DNA of 64,000 nt from an uncultured Dysosmobacter sp. (GTDB lineage Bacteria > Bacillota > Clostridia > Oscillospirales > Oscillospiraceae), in NCBI GenBank assembly GCA_934563745.1, contig CAKTHE010000006.1:1-64000 (forward strand), in the 5' to 3' direction. The notes below the pieces were generated by a model. The model made no database searches, was not told the DNA's origin, and worked only from the letters and a program-made list of their open reading frames with translations. The position numbers and the translations under genes are program-made. This document shows positions 24,141 to 33,377 of this stretch, in pieces. How positions within the stretch are numbered: the stretch's first letter is position 1; every line of letters begins with the position of its first letter.

Positions 24141-25316
24141 ATGCAATACAGGACAGGCTTGCACGGCGAGTCCATCTCCGTGCTGGGCTTCGGCTGCATG
24201 CGGTTTACCCGCCGGGGCGGCGGGATCGACCTGAAGAAGGCCGAGCAGGAAGTGATGGCCGCTCTGGACGCCGGCGTCAATTATTTCGATACCGCCTATA
24301 TTTATCCCGGCAGCGAGGCCGCCCTGGGTGAGATCTTCCGGCGCAATCACTGCCGGGAGCGGCTTTTCATTGCCGCCAAGCTTCCCCAGTACCTGCTGCG
24401 TTCCGCGAAGGGCATCGACCGCTATTTTGATGAGGAGCGGCGGCGCCTTCAGACGGATTTTATCGATTTTTATCTGATGCACATGCTCTCCGATCTGGCC
24501 GCCTGGGAAAAGCTGCGTTCCTTCGGGATCGAAGAATGGATCCGGAAGAAGAAAGCCTCCGGCGAGATCCGCAATGTCGGCTTCTCCTTCCATGGGGACA
24601 CCGCTTCGTTCCTGCAGGTCCTGGATGCCTATCCCTGGGATTTTTGCCAGATACAATATAATTATATGGACGAGCATTCCCAGGCCGGCCGGCGGGGTCT
24701 GGAAGCAGCCGCCGCCAAGGGGATCCCCGTCATTATTATGGAGCCGCTGCGGGGCGGCCAGCTGGCTGTGCGTCTGCCCGCTCCGGCCCAGGAACTGCTG
24801 CAGCGGGAGGGCCAAGGCCGATCCGCAGCGGAGTGGGGTCTGCGCTGGCTGTGGGACCAAAGCGGCGTCACCTGTGTGCTCTCCGGCATGAACTCCCTGG
24901 CTATGGTGGAGGAAAACTGCCGGGCGGCCGATCAGGCATATGCCGGCTGCCTCAGTCCCGCGGACCGGGCGCTGATCGACCGGCTGCGGGCTCTGCTCAG
25001 CGCCTCCATGCGCATCGGCTGTACCGGCTGCGGCTATTGCCAGCCCTGTCCCCGGGGGGTCAACATCCCCGGCGTCTTCCGCTGCTGGAATGAAATTCCT
25101 CTGGACGGGCGCGGAAAGGCCCGGCGGGAATACATGCAGACCACTGCCATGCGCCGTCCGGCCGCAGGCGCCTCCCTCTGCGTGGGCTGCGGTGCCTGTG
25201 AACAGCACTGTCCCCAGGGGCTCGCCATTCGCCAGGGGCTTAAGGCCGCCGCCCGGGAGCTGGAAACGCCTCTTTACCGGATCGTTGAGCAGGGGTACCG
25301 TCTGCTGAAAATCTGA
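24141..25316 (+). CDS. Aldo/keto reductase with C-terminal 4Fe-4S domain
   Basis: 391 residues. The N-terminal TIM-barrel AKR domain (1-280) carries FDTAYIYPGSE (Asp and Tyr of the catalytic tetrad), AAKLP (Lys) and DFYLMHM (His). The C-terminal domain holds two clusters: C-X2-C-X2-C-X3-C in GCTGCGYCQPCPRG and CVGCGACEQHCPQG. This layout is common in anaerobes and suggests electron exchange with ferredoxin rather than only NADPH. Start at 24141 follows AAAGGAGG; earlier in-frame codons lack a site. It is transcribed alone. Confidence 0.9.
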   Translation: MQYRTGLHGESISVLGFGCMRFTRRGGGIDLKKAEQEVMAALDAGVNYFDTAYIYPGSEAALGEIFRRNHCRERLFIAAKLPQYLLRSAKGIDRYFDEERRRLQTDFIDFYLMHMLSDLAAWEKLRSFGIEEWIRKKKASGEIRNVGFSFHGDTASFLQVLDAYPWDFCQIQYNYMDEHSQAGRRGLEAAAAKGIPVIIMEPLRGGQLAVRLPAPAQELLQREGQGRSAAEWGLRWLWDQSGVTCVLSGMNSLAMVEENCRAADQAYAGCLSPADRALIDRLRALLSASMRIGCTGCGYCQPCPRGVNIPGVFRCWNEIPLDGRGKARREYMQTTAMRRPAAGASLCVGCGACEQHCPQGLAIRQGLKAAARELETPLYRIVEQGYRLLKI

Positions 25317-25395
25317 GTCCCCGCCGCTCCGCCCGGCCCACCGTTTCCGGGCACACGGCCGCTTTGGAAGGCAAATTGTGCGCAAATGCGGAAGC

Positions 25396-25407
25396 GAAAA
25401 CGTTTTC
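25396..25407. promoter_or_regulatory. Perfect 12-bp palindrome, possible LacI-family (cre-like) operator
   Basis: GAAAACGTTTTC has the central CG and flanking A/T tracts of LacI/CcpA-type operators. It lies about 73 bases upstream of the -35 of the downstream operon. The flanks fit the cre consensus only partly. Confidence 0.35.
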
Positions 25408-25479
25408 CTTCTCTTTTTCCCATATCTTGTTGATTTTGCCGTCTGCACGCAACTTTTTCGTTCTCGCCTTCGGCGGGAC

Positions 25480-25508
25480 TTGACAAAAAACGTCCATCTC
25501 TTTATACT
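25480..25508 (+). promoter_or_regulatory. Sigma-A promoter of the MinD-like/kor operon
   Basis: Perfect TTGACA (25480-25485), 17-base spacer, TATACT (25503-25508). Confidence 0.82.
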
Positions 25509-25630
25509 GTTTTAATGTGTGGGGTTGTTGAAATCCAGTCGGTTTTCCGCCCCCTTCCGGCCAGGCGGCCCGCCGCGCGCGGCGCATCCCGTTTTACCGG
25601 CCGATTTTCGCAAAGGAGCCTGTTGTCTCT

Positions 25631-26314
25631 ATGCTTGAACAAAATCTCAATTGCTTCCAGCCGGTGAAGAACTATGTCTTTATCGGCGAGGCGGGCTGCG
25701 GCAAAAGCGAGCTGGCAGTCAATCTTGCCTTCCGGCTCAAGGCCCAGGGCAAAACCGTCCAGTTTTTCGACATGGACCAGACCAAGCCCCTGTTCCGCTC
25801 CCGCGACCTGAAAGACGAGCTGGACGCCGCGGACATTGCCCTGCACTATGTCGAGCAGTTTCAGGACGAGCCGGTGCTGGTAGGCGGCGTGCGCGAACAG
25901 CTTTCCGGTCCCGACAGCTGCGTGCTGGACGTGGGCGGCGACGACATCGGCAGCCGTGCCGTGGGCGGTTTTTCCGCGCTGATCAATCAGCCCAGCACCG
26001 CCGTTTATTTCATTCTGAATCCTTTCCGGCCCTGGTCCCGTACTCTGGCCGATATTGACGGTACACTCAGCGCCATTCTTCAGATTTCGCACATCGAGAA
26101 GTTCCACGTGATCTGCAACCCCAATTTTGGGTTCAAGACCACCGTGGAAGAGGCGCTGGAGGGAATCCGTCAGGCGGAAGAGCACCTGGAAGGCCGCGTC
26201 GGAATGGATTTTATCTCCGTCCGTGAGGACATTGCCGCCGAGGTGGCGGCCCAAACCCCGTATTCTGTATTTCCCATGCATCTCTACCTAACCTACCCAT
26301 GGGACAGAACATAA
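25631..26314 (+). CDS. P-loop ATPase of the MinD/ParA-like group
   Basis: 227 residues. A P-loop GEAGCGKSE at 19-27 follows a short strand (YVFIG), and FFDMDQTKPLF (about 46-56) matches the second conserved block of deviant-Walker ATPases. The deviant lysine that marks true MinD/ParA is not obvious, so this is a relative rather than MinD itself. It leads the operon with the four subunits of a 2-oxoacid:ferredoxin oxidoreductase, starting 26 bases before korD. A role in assembly, cofactor insertion or regulation of that complex is inference from position only. Confidence 0.75.
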   Translation: MLEQNLNCFQPVKNYVFIGEAGCGKSELAVNLAFRLKAQGKTVQFFDMDQTKPLFRSRDLKDELDAADIALHYVEQFQDEPVLVGGVREQLSGPDSCVLDVGGDDIGSRAVGGFSALINQPSTAVYFILNPFRPWSRTLADIDGTLSAILQISHIEKFHVICNPNFGFKTTVEEALEGIRQAEEHLEGRVGMDFISVREDIAAEVAAQTPYSVFPMHLYLTYPWDRT

Positions 26315-26339
26315 ATCAAACGGAAAAGGAAGTGTATTT

Positions 26340-26543
26340 ATGGCAAAATTGGAAATCAGCAAGGAGAACTGCAAGAGCTGCGGTTACTGCATCAAGTATT
26401 GCCCCAAGGGCGTGCTTGCGATCGGTACCGGCATCAACAAGAAGGGCTATCAGTATGTGGTCGTTAAGGACCAGGAAGCCTGCATCGGTTGCAAGCTCTG
26501 CGCCACCGTGTGCCCGGATGCTGCCATCGAAATCTACAAATAA
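26340..26543 (+). CDS. korD: 2-oxoacid:ferredoxin oxidoreductase, delta (ferredoxin-like) subunit
   Basis: 67-residue 2[4Fe-4S] ferredoxin-type subunit with two full CX2CX2CX3C motifs (CKSCGYCIKYCPKG and CIGCKLCATVCPDA). It passes electrons from the TPP site to soluble ferredoxin. It comes first in the order delta-alpha-beta-gamma, as in Vor/Kor operons. The codon choice from here to korC is strongly biased to GCT, TCT and CGT, which suggests high expression. Confidence 0.9.
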   Translation: MAKLEISKENCKSCGYCIKYCPKGVLAIGTGINKKGYQYVVVKDQEACIGCKLCATVCPDAAIEIYK

Positions 26544-26568
26544 TCTGTGAACAGAAAGGAATTTTGAA

Positions 26569-27648
26569 ATGGCAAAAGTGTTTTTGAAGGGCAACGAGGC
26601 CGTTGCCGAAGCTGCCGTGCGTTCTGGCTGCAGATTTTACGCCGGCTATCCGATCACTCCTCAGAATGAGATTCCTGAATATATGTCCCGTCGTCTGCCC
26701 GAGGTCGGCGGTACGTTCATCCAGGGCGAGTCTGAGATCGCTTCCATTCAGATGCTCTATGGCGCAACCGGCACCGGTATCCGCGCTATGACTTCTTCTT
26801 CCAGCTGCGGCATCAGCCTGAAGAGCGAGGGCGTTTCTTTCTGCGCTTCCGCCCGTCTGCCCGTCGTCTATGTCAACATGGGCCGCGGCGGCCCTGGCAT
26901 CGGCTCCATTCAGCCCGCTCAGCAGGACTACATGCAGGCCACCAAGGCCAGCGGCAACGGTGGTTTCCAGATGCTGGTTTATTCTCCCTCCACGGTGCAG
27001 GAAGCGGTCGACCTGACTTATAACGCCTTCGACAAGGCGCAGGAGTATCGCAACCCCGTCCTGATCCTGGGCGACGGCGTGATCGCCACCATGATGGAGC
27101 AGGTCGAGCTGCCCCCCGAGCGCAGCGCTGAGGAAGTCAAGGCCCTGCGTGAGAAGAACTTCTCCTGGTGCCTGCATCCCCGCAAGTCTCTGGACGAGCC
27201 CCGCTATGAGATCGACGCCGGCCGTTGGTCCACCCTGGAGCTGGAAGAGCGCAACAAGGCTGCTGCCGCCATGTATGAAGGCTGGAAAGAGAACGAAGTC
27301 AAGGTCGAAGAGTACATGGTCGACGACGCCGAGGTCATTCTGACTGCTTACGGAATTTCCGGCCGTATCGCCAAGTCCGCCGTGGATATCCTGCGTGCGG
27401 AAGGCTACAAGGCCGGCCTGATCCGTCCCATCACGGTCAATCCCTTCCCCTACAAGTCCTTTGAGAATCTGGACTATTCCCGCGTGAAGGCGATCCTGGA
27501 CGTTGAGATGTCTATCCCCGCCCTGATGATCTATGATGTCAAGATGGCCGTGAAGGACCGTCTGCCCATCGAGACCTGCCTGCGTTCCGGCGGCAACATC
27601 ATGAACCGTGATGACGTCGTGGCCGCTGCCAAAAAGCTTTTTAAGTAA
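26569..27648 (+). CDS. korA: 2-oxoacid:ferredoxin oxidoreductase, alpha subunit
   Basis: 359 residues: the pyrimidine-binding and transketolase C-terminal-like halves of the enzyme. It starts FLKGNEAVAEAAVRSGCRFYAGYPITPQNE, typical of this subunit, and has the conserved ESEIASIQMLYGATGTGIRAMTSSS block. Together with korB, korC and korD it oxidatively decarboxylates a 2-oxoacid to the acyl-CoA with reduction of ferredoxin. The neighbouring branched-chain amino acid transporter suggests branched-chain 2-oxoacids (Vor type), but 2-oxoglutarate or others are not excluded. Confidence 0.92.
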   Translation: MAKVFLKGNEAVAEAAVRSGCRFYAGYPITPQNEIPEYMSRRLPEVGGTFIQGESEIASIQMLYGATGTGIRAMTSSSSCGISLKSEGVSFCASARLPVVYVNMGRGGPGIGSIQPAQQDYMQATKASGNGGFQMLVYSPSTVQEAVDLTYNAFDKAQEYRNPVLILGDGVIATMMEQVELPPERSAEEVKALREKNFSWCLHPRKSLDEPRYEIDAGRWSTLELEERNKAAAAMYEGWKENEVKVEEYMVDDAEVILTAYGISGRIAKSAVDILRAEGYKAGLIRPITVNPFPYKSFENLDYSRVKAILDVEMSIPALMIYDVKMAVKDRLPIETCLRSGGNIMNRDDVVAAAKKLFK

Positions 27649-27661
27649 GGAGAATTTCAGA

Positions 27662-28399
<738 letters not shown>

Positions 28400-28415
28400 G
28401 AGAGGAGTCGAAAAC

Positions 28416-28964
28416 ATGGAAAAAAAGATTATTATGGCCGGCTTCGGCGGCCAGGGTGTCATGCTGATGGGCAAGCTGCTGTCCTATGCCACCTGTGAGT
28501 CCACCGACAAAAACGTCACCTTCTTCCCCTCTTACGGCGCCGAGCAGCGCGGCGGTACCGCCAACTGCTATGTGGTCATTTCCGATGAGATGGTCGGCTC
28601 TCCCATGCCCTACACCAACGACTGCCTGGTGGCTCTGAACCAGCCCTCCCTGGAGAAGTTCGTGACCAACGTGAAGCCGGGCGGAGTCGTGTTCTACAAC
28701 AGCTCCATCACGGATCACATTCCCGAGCGCGACGATGTGACCTATGTGGCCGCTCCCGTGTCCGATCTGGCCATCGAGATGGGCAGTGAGAAGGTTCTGA
28801 ACGTCATCATGCTGGGCGTCCTGGTCGGTTATACCGAGGTGCTCCCCGCTGACGTTGTGGAAGCCACCGTCCTGAAGAAGCTGGGCAAGAAGGCTGCCCT
28901 GATCCCCGTCAACAAGGCTGCATTCCAGAAGGGTCTGGAAATCGGCCGTGCTGCCCGCAAGTAA
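28416..28964 (+). CDS. korC: 2-oxoacid:ferredoxin oxidoreductase, gamma subunit
   Basis: 182-residue gamma subunit. It opens with IIMAGFGGQGVMLMGKLLSYA and contains SYGAEQRGGTANCYVVIS, both standard for the CoA-binding gamma domain. It lies 16 bases after korB, with GAGAGGAG upstream. The operon ends at a terminator at 28974-29008. Confidence 0.93.
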   Translation: MEKKIIMAGFGGQGVMLMGKLLSYATCESTDKNVTFFPSYGAEQRGGTANCYVVISDEMVGSPMPYTNDCLVALNQPSLEKFVTNVKPGGVVFYNSSITDHIPERDDVTYVAAPVSDLAIEMGSEKVLNVIMLGVLVGYTEVLPADVVEATVLKKLGKKAALIPVNKAAFQKGLEIGRAARK

Positions 28965-28973
28965 TTGCCTTTT

Positions 28974-29008
28974 AAAAAGAGCCGGAACGATCTGTTCCGG
29001 CTCTTTTT
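28974..29008 (+). terminator. Intrinsic terminator of the kor operon
   Basis: 15-bp stem (28974-28988 with 28994-29008, loop of five), A run and T5. It ends the kor transcript ten bases after korC. Confidence 0.92.
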
Positions 29009-29047
29009 CTCCCCCTAAAAACGATCCTTTGGAAAGGGAGTCCGTTC

Positions 29048-29515
29048 ATGAAGCTGCTGATTTTTTCCGATTCCCATGGAAGCTCAGATCCCATGTTCCG
29101 CGTTGCGGGACAAATCCAACCGGACAGGATCCTCCACTTAGGCGACGGGTTTTACGATGCGCAGGCCCTGCAGGCCCGGTTTCCCGAAATCCCGCTGGAG
29201 CAGGTTCCCGGCAACTGCGACTATCAGCCCACCGAACCCGCCGAACGGCTTTTGGAGCTGGAGGGTGTGCGGATCCTGATATGCCACGGACACACTTATG
29301 GCGTCAAGCAGTCGCTGCTGTCCCTGCAGTATGCCGCACAGGAAAAGGGCGCCGGCCTGGCCCTGTTCGGCCACACGCACCGCCCCTTCTGCGATTTGAG
29401 CGGAAGCTGCTGGCTGGTGAATCCCGGAAGCATCGGCAATCGCCTTCACCCTGCCTACGCAGTGATTGAGCTTCGGGCCGGGCAGGTCTTCCCCTCCCTG
29501 CTGGAGCTTTCCTGA
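29048..29515 (+). CDS. YfcE/MJ0936-type metallophosphoesterase
   Basis: 155-residue calcineurin-like phosphodiesterase. Metal-binding motifs in order: FSDSHG (6-11), HLGDGFYD, GNCD, CHGHTYG and FGHTHRP, all intact. The family hydrolyses phosphodiesters; natural substrates are mostly unknown. GGAAAGGGAG precedes the ATG. It lies between two terminated operons and appears to be alone. Confidence 0.88.
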   Translation: MKLLIFSDSHGSSDPMFRVAGQIQPDRILHLGDGFYDAQALQARFPEIPLEQVPGNCDYQPTEPAERLLELEGVRILICHGHTYGVKQSLLSLQYAAQEKGAGLALFGHTHRPFCDLSGSCWLVNPGSIGNRLHPAYAVIELRAGQVFPSLLELS

Positions 29516-29624
29516 TGCCTCGGGCCGCAGCCCGGCCCCGGACGGCGTTCATGCCTTTGTGCACTCTGTCCAATTTCCCACCGAACTTCTCGCTTTTTCT
29601 GAGAATTCTCGGTTGAAACGACCA

Positions 29625-29653
29625 TTGACTTTCTGACTGTCCGTCATTAAAAT
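29625..29653 (+). promoter_or_regulatory. Sigma-A promoter of the small membrane protein
   Basis: TTGACT (29625-29630), 17-base spacer, TAAAAT (29648-29653). Confidence 0.68.
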
Positions 29654-29690
29654 ATGTACTAAAGTTTTGTTTGGAAAGGAGTCTTCCGTA

Positions 29691-29972
29691 GTGGACCGCA
29701 TGTTTACTTCCAATATGATGGGTTCCAAGTCTGCGTCTTATACGGAGGCTCAATCTTCCTGCGCGCAGAACGGTTCTTTCTGCATGCACCTGATTCCGGA
29801 CGCCATGATCGTGGCGTCCATTATTATTGCCCTGATTTCCATTATTTCCCTGGGCCTGGCAGGTTTGCTGGGCATTCGCGGCCTGCTGCTGGGCGTTATT
29901 CTGATTCTGGCGGCAGGGATTGTACTGGTAGGGAATGAAATCCAAATAGCACGGAAGCACGGGCGCTTTTAA
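29691..29972 (+). CDS. Small two-helix membrane protein
   Basis: 93 residues from a GTG at 29691, nine bases after GGAAAGGAG; an ATG at 29700 is a later alternative. A polar N-terminus with two cysteines (SSCAQNGSFC) is followed by two adjacent transmembrane helices (DAMIVASIIIALISIISLGLAG and GLLLGVILILAAGIVLVG) and a short basic end. I recognise no family. It has its own promoter and a terminator, and precedes livJ. Confidence 0.7.
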   Translation: MDRMFTSNMMGSKSASYTEAQSSCAQNGSFCMHLIPDAMIVASIIIALISIISLGLAGLLGIRGLLLGVILILAAGIVLVGNEIQIARKHGRF

Positions 29973-29986
29973 GAGCGAATACATGG

Positions 29987-30021
29987 AAGCGGACCTGCTT
30001 GAAATGCGGGTCCGCTTTTTT
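29987..30021 (+). terminator. Intrinsic terminator before livJ
   Basis: Stem AAGCGGACC / GGTCCGCTT with inner pairs and T6, just after the small membrane protein. A TTGAAA-18-TATGAT pair (29999-30028) overlapping it may be the livJ promoter. Confidence 0.82.
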
Positions 30022-30054
30022 GTATGATATAAATCTTGTAAAGGAGATTCCAGT

Positions 30055-31245
30055 ATGAAAAAGAAGTTTTTTAGTCTTGCTCTGGCGGCTGCAATGGTCG
30101 TCACGGCACTGACCGGTTGCGGCGGCAATTCCAATACTCCCTCCGGCAGTGCTTCCTCCTCCGGTTCCGGCTCCGCTTCCACCGCTGCTTTTAAGCTCGG
30201 CGGTACGGCTCCTCTGACCGGCGGCGCCGCCATTTACGGCAACGCGGTCAAGAACGGCGCTCAGATCGCTGTGGATGAGATCAATGCCGAGGGCGGCGCT
30301 ATCCAGTTCGAGCTGAAGTATGAAGATGACCAGCACGATCCCGAGAAGGCCGTGAATGCCTACAACGCCCTGAAGGACTGGGGCATGCAGCTGTCCCTGG
30401 GCTCCGTGACCACCAAGCCCTGCGAGGCGACCTCCGTTCTGAACAACGAGGACCGCATCTTCGGCCTGACTCCCTCCGCTTCCTCCGAGGCGACCACCAA
30501 GGGCAAGGACAACGTGTTCCAGATGTGCTTCACCGACCCCAACCAGGGTTCTGCTTCCGCGGACTACATCTCTGAGAAGAAGCTGGGCAGCAAGATCGCC
30601 ATCATCTGGAAGAACGACGATGTGTACTCCAAGGGCATCCACGACACCTTCGTGAACGAGGCCGGCAACCTGGGCCTGGAGATTGTCTCCGACACCACCT
30701 TCGCCGACGGCAACGACAAAGACTTCTCCGTGCAGCTGGGCAACGCCCAGACCAATGGCGCCGATCTGGTGTTCCTGCCCATGTACTATGAGCCCGCTTC
30801 CCTGATCTTTGCCCAGGCCAAGGCCATGAAGTATGAGCCCACCTGGTTCGGCGTGGACGGCATGGACGGCATCCTGACCCTGGAAGGCTTTGACACCTCC
30901 CTGGCCGAGGGCGTTATGCTGCTGACTCCCTTCAACGCCGACTCTTCCGACGAGAAGACCCAGAACTTTGTCAAGAAGTATCAGGAGCAGTTCGGTGATG
31001 TGCCCAACCAGTTCGCCGCCGACGCTTATGACTGCGTCTACGCTTACAAGCAGGCTCTGGAAAACGCCGGCGCCACCCCCGACATGGACGCTGCCACCCT
31101 CTGCGATCTGATGATCCAGCAGTTCACCTCCATGACCTTTGACGGCCTGACCGGCACCGGCATGACCTGGGATACCAACGGCCGCGTGTCCAAGAGCCCC
31201 AAGGGCATGGTCATCGAGAACGGCGCTTACGTCGGTCTGGACTAA
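30055..31245 (+). CDS. livJ: Branched-chain amino acid ABC transporter substrate-binding lipoprotein
   Basis: 396-residue type I periplasmic-binding protein anchored outside the membrane. Lipoprotein signal MKKKFFSLALAAAMVVTALTGC with lipobox LTGC and a Gly/Ser-rich linker (about 22-43). The mature domain begins FKLGGTAPLTGGAAIYGNAVKNGAQIAVDEIN, standard for the Leu/Ile/Val-binding family. Codon bias indicates high expression. It heads the complete livJHMGF cluster; two stem-loops after it probably keep its mRNA level above that of the permeases. It could also bind related amino or organic acids. Confidence 0.93.
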   Translation: MKKKFFSLALAAAMVVTALTGCGGNSNTPSGSASSSGSGSASTAAFKLGGTAPLTGGAAIYGNAVKNGAQIAVDEINAEGGAIQFELKYEDDQHDPEKAVNAYNALKDWGMQLSLGSVTTKPCEATSVLNNEDRIFGLTPSASSEATTKGKDNVFQMCFTDPNQGSASADYISEKKLGSKIAIIWKNDDVYSKGIHDTFVNEAGNLGLEIVSDTTFADGNDKDFSVQLGNAQTNGADLVFLPMYYEPASLIFAQAKAMKYEPTWFGVDGMDGILTLEGFDTSLAEGVMLLTPFNADSSDEKTQNFVKKYQEQFGDVPNQFAADAYDCVYAYKQALENAGATPDMDAATLCDLMIQQFTSMTFDGLTGTGMTWDTNGRVSKSPKGMVIENGAYVGLD

Positions 31246-31277
31246 TCCTTTTCCAACGGTTCTTTTCCGGCTTTTGT

Positions 31278-31368
31278 GCCGGGGGCTGCGCGTGCAGCGC
31301 GGCCCCCGGCCCGGCCCGATACAGCGCGTATCTGAAAAGCACTGCAGCGCGGTATTTTTCAGATACGC
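31278..31368. repeat. Two stem-loops between livJ and livH
   Basis: First stem GCCGGGGGC/GCCCCCGGC (31278-31286 with 31302-31310). Second stem GCGTATCTGAAAA/TTTTCAGATACGC, 13 bp perfect (31326-31338 with 31356-31368). Neither ends in a clean T run, so they are more likely partial terminators or mRNA 3' stabilisers that favour livJ over the permeases. Confidence 0.7.
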
Positions 31369-31413
31369 ACTGACCCCGGATCCCCCTGGAAACCATTTTC
31401 AAGAGGTGTAGTT

Positions 31414-32328
31414 ATGTCCTTTTTAAACAATCTCATCAACGGAATCAGCCTCGGCAGCATCTATGCCATCATTGCCCTGGGCTATACCATGGTGTACGGC
31501 ATTGCCAAGATGCTGAACTTTGCGCACGGCGATGTGATCATGGTCGGCGCTTACGTTTGTTTCTTTGCCGTTTCCCGCTACAATCTTCCGCCCGTCGTCG
31601 GCGTGCTGGCGGCTATGCTCGTATGCACGGTGCTGGGCATCGTGGTGGAGCGGCTGGCCTATAAGCCCCTGCGGCAGGCACCCTCTCTGGCGGTGCTGAT
31701 CACAGCCATCGGCGTCAGCTATTTCCTGCAGAATACGGCCCTGCTGCTGTGGACCTCCAACCCCAAGGTGTTCCCCAATTTCTTCACCCTGCCCGCAAAG
31801 TCCGACGGTGAAAACGCGGTCCGCACCGGTGTGGAACTGTTCGGCGGTCAGCTGCAGATTTCCTTCGTAACGCTGTTCACCATCGCGATCTGCATCGTCA
31901 TCATGCTGGCTCTGACCTGGTTCACCGGCAAAACGAAGATGGGCAAGGCCATGCGTGCCTGCTCGGAGGATAAGGGCGCCGCGCAGCTGATGGGCATCAA
32001 TGTGAACGCCACCATCTCCATGACCTTCGCCATCGGCTCCGGTCTTGCCGCCATCGCCGGCGTGCTGCTTTGCTCCGCCTATCCCTCTCTGGTGCCCACC
32101 ACCGGCTCCATGCCCGGCATCAAGGCCTTCACCGCCGCGGTGTTCGGCGGCATCGGCTCCATTCCCGGTGCGCTGCTGGGCGGCCTGCTGCTGGGCGTGA
32201 TCGAGATCTTTGCCAAAGCCTACATCTCCACCCAGCTCAGCGACGCCGTGGTGTTCACGGTTTTGATCGTTGTGCTGCTGGTCAAGCCGGCCGGTCTGCT
32301 GGGCAAGCAGATCCGCGAGAAAGTGTGA
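31414..32328 (+). CDS. livH: Branched-chain amino acid ABC transporter permease LivH
   Basis: 304-residue inner-membrane permease with about eight helices. The N-terminus FLNNLINGISLGSIYAIIALGYTMVYGIAKMLNFAHGD is typical LivH, and the loop GKAMRACSEDKGAAQLMGIN contains the ATPase-contacting motif. It works with LivM as the membrane channel. AAGAGGTG precedes the ATG. Confidence 0.94.
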   Translation: MSFLNNLINGISLGSIYAIIALGYTMVYGIAKMLNFAHGDVIMVGAYVCFFAVSRYNLPPVVGVLAAMLVCTVLGIVVERLAYKPLRQAPSLAVLITAIGVSYFLQNTALLLWTSNPKVFPNFFTLPAKSDGENAVRTGVELFGGQLQISFVTLFTIAICIVIMLALTWFTGKTKMGKAMRACSEDKGAAQLMGINVNATISMTFAIGSGLAAIAGVLLCSAYPSLVPTTGSMPGIKAFTAAVFGGIGSIPGALLGGLLLGVIEIFAKAYISTQLSDAVVFTVLIVVLLVKPAGLLGKQIREKV

Positions 32329-32338
32329 GGTGCTTGAA

Positions 32339-33376
32339 ATGAAAAAAATCAGTAAAACCTCCCGCTGGAATTTTGCCACGTATCTGCTGGTTATTCTGGC
32401 CTATGCGGTCCTGCAGGTCATGAACGGCTCCCTCAGTTCTTCCCTCAAGGGCATGCTGGTGCCCATTTGTGCCTATGTGGTCATGGCCATCTCCCTGAAC
32501 CTGACGGTCGGTGTGCTGGGCGAGCTTTCCCTGGGACACGCCGGGTTTATGAGCATGGGCGCCTTCTGCGGAACGACTGCCGCCATTGCCCTTGCGGACG
32601 TCATCCCCTCCGCCCCGCTGCGGCTGCTGGTCGCTATGGTCATCGGCGCCGTCTTTGCCGCCCTGGCCGGCTTCCTGATCGGGATCCCGGTGCTGCGGCT
32701 CAACGGCGACTACCTGGCCATTGTGACCCTTGCCTTCGGCGAGATCATCAAGAGCATCTTCAATAACCTCTATGTGGGCGTTGACAGCTCCGGCATGCAT
32801 TTCAGCCTGCTCAGCGACACCACCAACCTGAAAGAGGGCGGGAATCTCATCATTGCGGGCCCCATGGGGATCGGTTCTATCTCCAAAATCTCCACCTTTA
32901 CCGCCGGGTTCCTGCTGATCCTGGTCACGCTGGTGGTCGTATTCAACCTGGTCAACAGCCGGGCTGGCCGGGCCATCATGGCCATTCGGGACAACCGGAT
33001 CGCCGCAGAGAGCATCGGCATCAACATCACCAAGTACAAGATGATGGCCTTTGTCACCTCCGCCGCACTGGCCGGCGCTGCCGGCACCCTGTTTGCCATG
33101 AACTATTCCACCATCGTTGCCAACAAGTTCGACTTCAATACCTCGATCCTGATCCTGGTGTTCGTGGTGCTGGGCGGTTTGGGCAATATGTTCGGCTCCA
33201 TCGTCGCCGCTTCGGCGCTGACGATCCTGCCCGAGGCCCTGCGGCAATTCTCCAACTACCGCATGCTGGTCTATGCCATCGTGCTGATCCTGGTCATGCT
33301 GGTCACCAACAATCCCACGCTGCGGTCCTATCTGGACCGGTTCACCGGCAAAAATCGTGAAAAGGAGGGTGCCTGA
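32339..33376 (+). CDS. livM: Branched-chain amino acid ABC transporter permease LivM
   Basis: 345-residue permease with about nine helices. LVPICAYVVMAISLNLTVGVLGELSLGHAGFMSMGA and GRAIMAIRDNRIAAESIGIN (the ATPase-coupling loop) are family blocks. The ATG at 32339, ten bases after the livH stop, has GTGAGGTG upstream. The stop is one base before livG. Confidence 0.94.
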   Translation: MKKISKTSRWNFATYLLVILAYAVLQVMNGSLSSSLKGMLVPICAYVVMAISLNLTVGVLGELSLGHAGFMSMGAFCGTTAAIALADVIPSAPLRLLVAMVIGAVFAALAGFLIGIPVLRLNGDYLAIVTLAFGEIIKSIFNNLYVGVDSSGMHFSLLSDTTNLKEGGNLIIAGPMGIGSISKISTFTAGFLLILVTLVVVFNLVNSRAGRAIMAIRDNRIAAESIGINITKYKMMAFVTSAALAGAAGTLFAMNYSTIVANKFDFNTSILILVFVVLGGLGNMFGSIVAASALTILPEALRQFSNYRMLVYAIVLILVMLVTNNPTLRSYLDRFTGKNREKEGA

Positions 33377-33377
33377 T

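Larger units (their letters stand above)
25317..25630. other. Intergenic region upstream of the 2-oxoacid oxidoreductase operon
   Basis: 314 bases between the aldo/keto reductase and the MinD-like gene. It holds the GAAAACGTTTTC palindrome and a near-consensus promoter. I see no hairpin terminator for the reductase gene and no other feature. Confidence 0.6.

Noticed and set aside
25396-25407. Firm CcpA cre site
   Set aside because: The palindrome is perfect, but flanking bases fit the consensus only partly and it is far from the promoter, so it is kept only as a low-confidence operator.
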